This document shows, piece after piece, positions 1 to 7,200 of a stretch of DNA of 54,500 bases. The notes under the pieces were generated by a model, which was not told the origin of the DNA, searched no databases, and saw only the letters and a program-made list of their open reading frames with translations. The DNA is from Skeletonema tropicum (Eukaryota; Bacillariophyta; Thalassiosirophyceae; Thalassiosirales; Thalassiosiraceae): assembly GCA_037178625.1 (NCBI GenBank), contig JAWZXG010000058.1, forward strand, positions 1-54,500, given 5' to 3'. Both the position numbers and the translations under genes were made by a program. Each line of letters opens with the position of its first letter. Positions within the stretch are counted from its first letter, which is position 1.

Positions 1-129
1 CTCTCCCGTGGTCCCGACTGCGACGCTGTTTGGTTCTGCCCTCGGCGTATGAAGACTCCAATTGTTGGTTCAATGATGTCTAGGTAGCGATAATGCAACA
101 TTTACCTAATTTCCTAAGTGATATGATAT

Positions 130-402
130 GTGGAATGGATTGAGAAACTCCAATATGCAATTATGCGAGCGGACGGGGTTGTTATCGGTCAGGGTTACCG
201 TTCTGCTCATTCATTATTGCAAGACGGCAGACGTGATTTTTATTTCAATCGACACAATCCACGTAGCGCTCTAGTAGGGGCCTTGGCCAGCATGCTTTGG
301 ACGCATTTTGTCGTAAGAGGGGTGCTGCGTTACTTAGATTACTTAGTTCACAGTCAAAGCGTCACACTTCAATTGATTATTTATCCTCGGAAGACAATTT
401 AG
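130..402 (+). other. Open frame, possible exon fragment (PH-helix-like start)
   Basis: A 90-codon open frame starting with GTG, preceded two codons earlier by a stop; the first ATG is at residue 12. It begins VEWIEKLQYAI, the kind of tryptophan-containing C-terminal helix seen in PH domains, but nothing upstream resembles the rest of such a domain. In copy B (18269-18457) a 2-bp insertion truncates it. A second frame continues at 297-479. I do not recognise the product; an exon fragment or pseudogene is as likely as a gene. Confidence 0.2.
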
Positions 403-743
403 AACAACACTCTAGAGGGGAGCAACGAACCAGGGGCAGGGGTCAACTCGTTTGGAACTTCGAGTTTATTGCGAGTTAGGCAAGGGTGGATGTACCTACT
501 AAGTCTATGATAACGTCTGTTGACGGAGCTACTCTCATTATCTTCGTAGGAATTACCGTCGTCGCCCATTATTGCTGACTCATATCGTGTAGGCTTTGAA
601 GCTTGGCGGTAAGATTGCAGATGGATTGCAGTACCGACGTAAAGAAGGAGAAGAAGGTATCTGACATGATGATGATGACAAGGATTAACGCTGAAAAATA
701 TTGTCTTGACGCCATTTGAGGGGGAGTATTTGGCGACATTCAT
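399..743 (-). other. Unrecognised 114-aa minus-strand frame
   Basis: ATG-started and identical in copy B (18540-18884). It contains a hydrophobic leucine-rich stretch near residues 30-36 and an acidic serine-rich region (MGDDGNSYEDNESSS, about residues 59-73), the low-complexity style of the satellite frame. No domain is recognised. It lies on the same strand as the Arf-GEF-like fragment but 2.2 kb further along, with no evidence that it belongs to the same gene. Preservation in both copies reflects recent duplication, not selection. Confidence 0.2.
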
Positions 744-930
744 TGATTTGTCGGATGCAGTGATATGTTGTGAAGAACAGACATTTGATGAGAAGAAGCG
801 GGTAGATTTGATGAATCTAGGGATTGTTTTGAACCAATTGTTTCAGACAGATGGGGGAGGGAGTGCTACTAGTACCAGTAGTGGTCATGTTGTGTCAAGC
901 AATGAAGAGAAGAGAATGGCCGTGCCATGA
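706..930 (+). other. Unrecognised coding-like frame, possible exon (74 codons)
   Basis: Open from TTG with no upstream ATG in frame; the first ATG is at residue 36. It has a globular-looking part (residues 1-48, regular hydrophobic spacing, acidic) followed by a Gly/Ser/Thr-rich tail and two consecutive TGA stops. Copy B is unchanged at 18847-19071. Composition looks more coding-like than neighbouring frames, but I cannot name a family. It may be a last exon whose upstream exon lies before 676, where a stop closes the frame. Confidence 0.25.
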
Positions 931-960
931 TGATGAATAAGTACTTAGAACTTTGATGAT

Positions 961-1002
961 CAATTTGATGCCTGCCTTAAGTGTATAAGTACATACTTCG
1001 AC
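961..1002. repeat. ~42-bp direct repeat, partner at 1331-1377
   Basis: CAATTTGATGCCTGCCTTAA followed by AGT/ACTT-rich sequence recurs 370 bp on as CAATTTGATGCCGCCTTAAG with the same AGTACTT-rich continuation. The pair brackets block A and a GC-rich segment, which may mark a composite insertion. Copy B has both at about 19102 and 19472. Confidence 0.6.
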
Positions 1003-1003
1003 T

Positions 1004-1113
1004 TCCTCATATCTCTCCAAGCACTGCAGCCAGTTCTGTGGGGCTTCCTTCGTTCATTACCAAAAGATAGATCAATGTTCAATGTGAGTGTCTATTCTTG
1101 TGCTTTCACACAA
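1004..1113. repeat. ~110-bp dispersed repeat, block A
   Basis: Runs from TCCTCATATCTCTCCAAGC to GTGCTTTCACACAA and matches 2847-2957 with two ~7-bp indels and a few substitutions. Most conserved are TTCCTTCGTTCATTACCAAA and GTGAGTGTCTATTCTTGTGC. Flanking sequences differ, so the block itself was copied. Leader copy B repeats it at 19145-19254. Confidence 0.8.
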
Positions 1114-1297
1114 CCATCCGCCCACCCCCAAAATTCACTTCCTCCAGCAGTTTGGCCTTGCTTGCACCAAAGCCTTCGCGTTCCACATCCGTCGACCCAT
1201 TCCTGCCCAGCAGGCACCACAAGCGTCTTCGGGACCAGGCGTCTTCGGGACCAGCCCGAGCTCCTCCTGGTTTAAGTTCACCTTTCTCTACTGGCAC
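1106..1297 (-). other. Unrecognised GC-richer minus-strand frame
   Basis: A 63-codon frame starting at GTG, unchanged in copy B (19247-19438), in a local stretch richer in G+C than its surroundings. It contains a direct repeat of GGTCCCGAAGACGC and ends against block A of the dispersed repeat. All three overlapping plus-strand frames are also open, so open length is weak evidence here. It may be an exon fragment next to an intron-like repeat. Confidence 0.15.
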
Positions 1298-1477
1298 TAG
1301 TGCCTAGGGAGTATTAAATAATCTATCTATCAATTTGATGCCGCCTTAAGTCACAGTACTTCAGTACTTACTTTGACTCAGACAGCAGCATACCAAGTAT
1401 CGCTGTATGGCCCCGATGTGACCATAAGTAGCATACCAGTGGGCAGCACCGCTTCCCTTCTGCTCAGAGAAGTTACA

Positions 1478-1701
1478 CACCCTACATAGGATCTTCAGAC
1501 ACCTGTCTGAGTCACTTGGGAGGTCTCAGCACGTAAGAGGACTCCCATTTATGACAGAAGACACACCCTACATAGGATCTTCAGACACCTGTCTGAGTCA
1601 CTGGGGAGGACTCAGCTCTGCTCTATCTATCTCTGCGTGCATAAATGCAGAGTCCCTCTGAAGAGGACTCCCATTTATGACAGAAGATCCTATGTAGGGT
1701 G
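1478..1701. mobile_element. MITE-like element, 19-bp TIRs and 9-bp target-site duplication (copy A)
   Basis: The left end CACCCTACATAGGATCTTC (1478-1496) is perfectly inverted at the right end (1683-1701). The element is flanked by identical direct repeats GAAGTTACA at 1469-1477 and 1702-1710. It is 224 bp long and non-coding. Inside, the left TIR and the following CAGACACCTGTCTG palindrome recur as a direct repeat 86 bp on (1564-1582), and AGGACTCCCATTTATGAC occurs at 1538 and 1664. A 9-bp target-site duplication is typical of Mutator-like (MULE) elements. No transposase is in the window, so family assignment rests on duplication length alone. Confidence 0.8.
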
Positions 1702-2125
1702 GAAGTTACATAAGACTGTGGGCCAGGTTGGTACTACCTACGGTAGGGGACCACGTTGGAATCCCTGGAGTGTTCTTTTGCTACTTTTGCCTTTCATTTT
1801 GGCCCCTATATACCTGCCTACAATAGGTACGATACAAATAATGCAATGCACTTACTACAATACCCGCCTTCGCCCTTTCTTTTGCTCGGCCTTCCTTGAT
1901 GAGCGAATTTCGCTTCACTTGAGAGAAGTCGCGATGAAGAAGCGGCTGCGTTGTATTGGTATTGTGCGTCTCATTCATCGTCCGTCTATCTTTACCTTCA
2001 GTCATCCAAACGTATACGAAAGATGTCAAGAGTTCAACCTGCTGATCCTGCTTTGGCTCCATCTTCATGAGAAGCGTTTCCCCCTACTCCTGATATATCG
2101 TAGATCGAAGATGATAATAACTTAA
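1637..2125 (+). other. Long open frame overlapping the MITE, probably fortuitous
   Basis: A 162-codon frame starting at GTG inside the MITE-like element and running beyond it. In copy B a 1-bp and a 4-bp deletion leave only 19913-20260 open. It has a hydrophobic stretch around residues 46-66 and no recognised domain. A minus-strand frame covers 1781-2068. The start inside a mobile element and the breakage in copy B argue against a real gene. Confidence 0.12.
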
Positions 2126-2846
2126 CAAATATCTACGATATAACCTCCCAAACGCGTCTACTGGTCCACTAGACTAGCTATTTGGGTGCGATCTGGGAAA
2201 TATAGCTACTGCAGCACATGTTCGTTATCACTTAGCATAGATAATGTCGCCTCTTGAGGGCTCACCAGACGTACTTTAAAATTTCTGTTACATAAATATA
2301 GCTATTTGCGCTGCTGAGCCGAGTGCCGAGTGCAATGCTTCCCAGGAAGAGTTCAATCTGCTGAGACCAGATTGGCCCCAGCTCGATTCGAATTCGAATC
2401 CGTTCACACATCACATCATAGTGAAACTGTTTCTGTGTAGTCAGTCCTCTCCTGAGCTGAGAATGACGAGCAATACATATACATACATCGAGTGATGGAT
2501 CTTCTGTTATCAGTTTCGAATTGCTCAAGAATTGTGGCACAGCTCACACAAGAATTATTGTGCCAAACACAATCAATTCAGCTAGCTCTCTGGGGCAATG
2601 TTGAGCTTCTATATCAAGGTAAGTTAAGATTGCGCCAGGTCTGCCGAAATAGTAAGTTAAGCCATCACATCACTTGAGTGACTTGCCCCACGGCTGACCT
2701 CGTGTCAAGCTTCGTCTTGAGCTTGAGTTAAAGAAGTAGAGTTTCGTCGAGCAAAGCAGAGATTGCCCATTTGGTTTGATATCTTCAAAGGAATAAGAAG
2801 AAGACAACGGAGAAGAATCCAAACGTGATGTTGTTATTGAGAGATG
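2126..2846. other. Leader segment with no recognisable gene
   Basis: It contains a 92-codon minus-strand frame (2262-2540, GTG start) and a 61-codon plus-strand frame (2492-2677), neither recognised. A perfect 16-bp palindrome GATTCGAATTCGAATC lies near 2385-2400. A short word resembling 2032-2048 (AGAGTTCAACCTGCTGA) recurs near 2350. I see no RNA gene. Confidence 0.5.
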
Positions 2847-2957
2847 TCCTCATATCTTTCCAAGCACTGCGGCCAGCGGCCAGTTGTGTGGTGAATTCCT
2901 TCGTTCATTACCAAAAGAGAGATCAACGTGAGTGTCTATTCTTGTGCTTTCACACAA
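2847..2957. repeat. ~110-bp dispersed repeat, block B
   Basis: Partner of 1004-1113. It ends against the stop of the minus-strand DCB-like frame at 2950. On the minus strand it starts GTGTGAAAGCAC, and on the plus strand it contains GTGAGTGTC, a plausible splice donor. It could be intron-derived or a transposable-element remnant. Leader copy B repeats it at 20982-21092. Confidence 0.8.
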
Positions 2958-3144
2958 GAGCGGCGTGGAGCTTGGAAGACAAAAAATTGAGATGATCCTG
3001 AAGAACAGCAGTATTGCTCGACAAGGAAAAGATGCCATCCACTTCCATAACACTAAACGAATCATGTAAATTTCGTAATCTCACTAATATACAGGTGACA
3101 ATCTTCATATTCGAATCTATCGACTTCTTCTCATCATTGCTGCT
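2950..3144 (-). pseudogene. Arf-GEF DCB-like continuation running from array 1 into the spacer
   Basis: A 64-codon minus-strand open frame begins after a TGA inside the first satellite unit, crosses the array boundary at 3094 and stops at 2950-2952. Its spacer part contains LVRLRNLHDSF, then an acidic loop, then VLQDHLNFLSSKLHAALV. In GBF1/GNOM proteins the first DCB helix is followed by a helix of pattern L-x-x-L-K/R-x-L and then by a helix with LQPFLDVIRS and a nearby PIT motif; order and spacing agree with what is seen here. The frame differs from that of the satellite 142-aa frame, so an intron or an indel separates them. The stop is followed by GTGTGAAAG, which could be a splice donor but is not a strong consensus. 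No Sec7 domain is visible further along. The homology is a pattern match from memory, moderately convincing because two adjacent segments point to the same family. Confidence 0.4.
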
Positions 3145-3204
3145 GTATCACCTCCATCGGAAGAGGGGTTGTTCGAAGTACTTCTACTTATATAATAGCG
3201 AGGA

Positions 3205-3546
3205 TCAGATCGCATAGGTGAGACAAACGTTATGAATTTCACCCTTGATGATTTTTGTAGCATTGCGTGATATATAATGATGATTGTTATTCGTCAGATG
3301 TTGTTGTTGTTGTTGCTGCTGCTGTTGACTCGTTTGATAATTATAATTATTTGGTTTCACATCAACGCTGTGTAGTTGTGGAGAGGAGCGCGAGACATTA
3401 TTTGGAGAACTGCCGGCCATATCCATATCACTTTTATCATTTCGCTGCGGGTGCGGGCTTTTGGTTGTTGCAGTTGTCGCAACCGTGTGATCGAGAAGAG
3501 CCTGAGCCTGAGATGAGTAGGACGAACATGTTGTCGGCGGATGCAT
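3205..3546 (-). pseudogene. Array 1 edge-unit copy of the Arf-GEF-like frame, frameshifted (113 aa)
   Basis: This is the copy in the first unit, immediately upstream (in minus-strand sense) of the single-copy continuation at 2950-3144. It keeps residues 1-110 of the consensus, including the Q9 run and the IIKGEI motif. A one-base insertion (CATAGGTGAG instead of CATGGTGAG) then shifts the frame and it ends after residue 113. If a functional gene ever read from this unit into the spacer, a splice or compensating indel would be needed between about 3205 and 3144. None is obvious. Confidence 0.4.
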
Positions 3547-3689
3547 TGCAATAATTTGTGCGTGTTGACAAGAAGGGTTTATCTAGAGATCAGCGCAGTG
3601 AATGAACAATGCACAATGCAATGCTAAAATGGCGAACTCGATGGGCCTGCGTGTAGGTATATGAGTAGGTCGATTGCCAGGGAATGGAG

Positions 3690-4284
3690 GGTGACAATCT
3701 TCATATTCGAATCTATCGACTTCTTCTCATCATTGCTGCTGTATCACCTCCATCGGAAGAGGAGTTGTTCGAAGTACTTCTACTTATATAATAGCGAGGA
3801 TCAGATTGCATGGTGAGACAAACGTTATGAATTTCACCCTTGATGATTTTTGTAGCATTGCGTGATATATAATGATGATTGTTATTCGTCAGATGTTGTT
3901 GTTGTTGTTGCTGCTGCTGTTGACTCGTTTGATAATTATAATTATTTGGTTTCACATCAACGCTGTGTAGTTGTGGAGAGGAGCGCGAGACATTATTTGG
4001 AGAACTGCCGGCCATATCCATATCACTTTTATCATTTCGCTGCGGGTGCGGGCTTTTGGTTGTTGCAGTTGTCGCAACCGTGTGATCGAGAAGAGCCTGA
4101 GCCTGAGATGAGTAGGACGAACATGTTGTCGGCGGATGCATTGCAATAATTTGTGCGTGTTGACAAGAAGGGTTTATCTAGAGATCAGCGCAGTGAATGA
4201 ACAATGCACAATGCAATGCTAAAATGGCGAACTCGATGGGCCTGCGTGTAGGTATATGAGTAGGTCGATTGCCAGGGAATGGAG
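3690..4284 (-). repeat. Representative satellite unit (unit 2 of array 1, 595 bp)
   Basis: Chosen as reference because it carries the full 142-codon frame. Read on the minus strand, it has about 143 bp of flank (4284-4142), then ATG at 4139-4141, a 142-codon frame ending with TAG at 3713-3715, and 23 bp to the unit edge. An in-frame TAG lies 13 codons before the ATG, so the ATG is a natural first methionine. If the unit came from the 5' end of a gene, this flank would be promoter or 5' UTR. Confidence 0.9.
3713..4141 (-). pseudogene. Satellite-encoded 142-aa frame resembling the N-terminus of a GBF1/GNOM-type Arf-GEF
   Basis: Seen: ATG start; a low-complexity Ser/Thr/Asn/Gln-rich region over residues 1-95; nine glutamines at 74-82 coded by mixed CAG/CAA; an ordered-looking stretch IIKGEIHNVCLTMRSDPRY at 99-117; then a Ser/Asn/Gly/Asp-rich tail to residue 142. 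Known: GBF1 and GNOM begin with a DCB (dimerisation and cyclophilin-binding) domain whose first helix has the pattern I-x-GEI-x-x-V, then a basic residue, N/D, and Arg followed by an aromatic. The match is from memory, not a computed alignment. Inferred: the unit came from the first coding segment of a large Arf-GEF, a Golgi/ER-trafficking activator of Arf GTPases. Essentially the same frame occurs in nearly every unit. It lacks the catalytic Sec7 domain and at least eleven units are frameshifted, so I treat it as a non-functional gene fragment. The plus-strand 95-codon frame over the same bases is a shadow. Confidence 0.42.
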
Positions 4285-7200
4285 GGTGACAATCTTCATA
4301 TTCGAATCTATCGACTTCTTCTCATCATTGCTGCTGTATCACCTCCATCGGAAGAGGAGTTGTTCGAAGTACTTCTACTTATATAATAGCGAGGATCAGA
4401 TTCGCATGGTGAGACAAACGTTATGAATTTCACCCTTGATGATTTTTGTAGCATTGCGTGATATATAATGATGATTGTTATTCGTCAGATGTTGTTGTTG
4501 TTGTTGCTGCTGCTGTTGACTCGTTTGATAATTATAATTATTTGGTTTCACATCAACGCTGTGTAGTTGTGGAGAGGAGCGCGAGACATTATTTGGAGAA
4601 CTGCCGGCCATATCCATATCACTTTTATCATTTCGCTGCGGGTGCGGGCTTTTGGTTGTTGCAGTTGTCGCAACCGTGTGATCGAGAAGAGCCTGAGCCT
4701 GAGATGAGTAGGACGAACATGTTGTCGGCGGATGCATTGCAATAATTTGTGCGTGTTGACAAGAAGGGTTTATCTAGAGATCAGCGCAGTGAATGAACAA
4801 TGCACAATGCAATGCTAAAATGGCGAACTCGATGGGCCTGCGTGTAGGTATATGAGTAGGTCGATTGCCAGGGAATGGAGGGTGACAATCTTCATATTCG
4901 AATCTATCGACTTCTTCTCATCATTGCTGCTGTATCACCTCCATCGGAAGAGGAGTTGTTCGAAGTACTTCTACTTATATAATAGCGAGGATCAGATCGC
5001 ATGGTGAGACAAACGTTATGAATTTCACCCTTGATGATTTTTGTAGCATTGCGTGATATATAATGATGATTGTTATTCGTCAGATGTTGTTGTTGTTGTT
5101 GCTGCTGCTGTTGACTCGTTTGATAATTATAATTATTTGGTTTCACATCAACGCTGTGTAGTTGTGGAGAGGAGCGCGAGACATTATTTGGAGAACTGCC
5201 GGCCATATCCATATCACTTTTATCATTTCGCTGCGGGTGCGGGCTTTTGGTTGTTGCAGTTGTCGCAACCGTGTGATCGAGAAGAGCCTGAGCCTGAGAT
5301 GAGTAGGACGAACATGTTGTCGGCGGATGCATTGCAATAATTTGTGCGTGTTGACAAGAAGGGTTTATCTAGAGATCAGCGCAGTGAATGAACAATGCAC
5401 AATGCAATGCTAAAATGGCGAACTCGATGGGCCTGCGTGTAGGTATATGAGTAGGTCGATTGCCAGGGAATGGAGGGTGACAATCTTCATATTCGAATCT
5501 ATCGACTTCTTCTCATCATTGCTGCTGTATCACCTCCATCGGAAGAGGAGTTGTTCGAAGTACTTCTACTTATATAATAGCGAGGATCAGATTCGCATGG
5601 TGAGACAAACGTTATGAATTTCACCCTTGATGATTTTTGTAGCATTGCGTGATATATAATGATGATTGTTATTCGTCAGATGTTGTTGTTGTTGTTGCTG
5701 CTGCTGTTGACTCGTTTGATAATTATAATTATTTGGTTTCACATCAACGCTGTGTAGTTGTGGAGAGGAGCGCGAGACATCATTTGGAGAACTGCCGGCC
5801 ATATCCATATCACTTTTATCATTTCGCTGCGGGTGCGGGCTTTTGGTTGTTGCAGTTGTCGCAACCGTGTGATCGAGAAGAGCCTGAGCCTGAGATGAGT
5901 AGGACGAACATGTTGTCGGCGGATGCATTGCAATAATTTGTGCGTGTTGACAAGAAGGGTTTATCTAGAGATCAGCGCAGTGAATGAACAATGCACAATG
6001 CAATGCTAAAATGGCGAACTCGATGGGCCTGCGTGTAGGTATATGAGTAGGTCGATTGCCAGGGAATGGAGGGTGACAATCTTCATATTCGAATCTATCG
6101 ACTTCTTCTCATCATTGCTGCTGTATCACCTCCATCGGAAGAGGAGTTGTTCGAAGTACTTCTACTTATATAATAGCGAGGATCAGATCGCATGGTGAGA
6201 CAAACGTTATGAATTTCACCCTTGATGATTTTTGTAGCATTGCGTGATATATAATGATGATTGTTATTCGTCAGATGTTGTTGTTGTTGTTGCTGCTGCT
6301 GTTGACTCGTTTGATAATTATAATTATTTGGTTTCACATCAACGCTGTGTAGTTGTGGAGAGGAGCGCGAGACATTATTTGGAGAACTGCCGGCCATATC
6401 CATATCACTTTTATCATTTCGCTGCGGGTGCGGGCTTTTGGTTGTTGCAGTTGTCGCAACCGTGTGATCGAGAAGAGCCTGAGCCTGAGATGAGTAGGAC
6501 GAACATGTTGTCGGCGGATGCATTGCAATAATTTGTGCGTGTTGACAAGAAGGGTTTATCTAGAGATCAGCGCAGTGAATGAACAATGCACAATGCAATG
6601 CTAAAATGGCGAACTCGATGGGCCTGCGTGTAGGTATATGAGTAGGTCGATTGCCAGGGAATGGAGGGTGACAATCTTCATATTCGAATCTATCGACTTC
6701 TTCTCATCATTGCTGCTGTATCACCTCCATCGGAAGAGGAGTTGTTCGAAGTACTTCTACTTATATAATAGCGAGGATCAGATTCGCATGGTGAGACAAA
6801 CGTTATGAATTTCACCCTTGATGATTTTTGTAGCATTGCGTGATATATAATGATGATTGTTATTCGTCAGATGTTGTTGTTGTTGTTGCTGCTGCTGTTG
6901 ACTCGTTTGATAATTATAATTATTTGGTTTCACATCAACGCTGTGTAGTTGTGGAGAGGAGCGCGAGACATTATTTGGAGAACTGCCGGCCATATCCATA
7001 TCACTTTTATCATTTCGCTGCGGGTGCGGGCTTTTGGTTGTTGCAGTTGTCGCAACCGTGTGATCGAGAAGAGCCTGAGCCTGAGATGAGTAGGACGAAC
7101 ATGTTGTCGGCGGATGCATTGCAATAATTTGTGCGTGTTGACAAGAAGGGTTTATCTAGAGATCAGCGCAGTGAATGAACAATGCACAATGCAATGCTAA

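Larger units (their letters stand above)
1..3093. repeat. Leader (spacer end), copy A of a 3.1-kb segmental duplication
   Basis: The whole interval recurs at 18140-21228. The offset is 18139 at the start, 18141 after a 2-bp AT insertion in copy B near 18431, and 18135 after three deletions in copy B (one G near 19717, one T near 19846, four bases near 19876). I saw almost no substitutions. It ends exactly where the satellite begins. It holds a MITE-like element (1478-1701), a ~110-bp dispersed repeat (1004-1113 and 2847-2957), a minus-strand Arf-GEF-like fragment at its right edge and several unrecognised open frames. Because the window starts inside the duplicated sequence, the true left limit is unknown. 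Confidence 0.95.

Noticed and set aside
2380..2405. Possible tRNA B-box (TTCGAATCC within the palindrome)
   Set aside because: It is part of a 16-bp palindrome; no A-box, acceptor stem or cloverleaf can be built around it.
3952..4146. 64-codon minus-strand frame in an alternative phase in every unit
   Set aside because: It overlaps the 142-codon frame in another phase, is Arg/Gln-rich without domain features, and is most simply a shadow.
3862..4149. 95-codon plus-strand frame repeated in most units
   Set aside because: It is the complement of the polyglutamine frame: its valine/alanine runs come from the reverse of CAG/CAA repeats. The minus-strand frame has an ATG and a family-like motif, so the plus frame is treated as a shadow.
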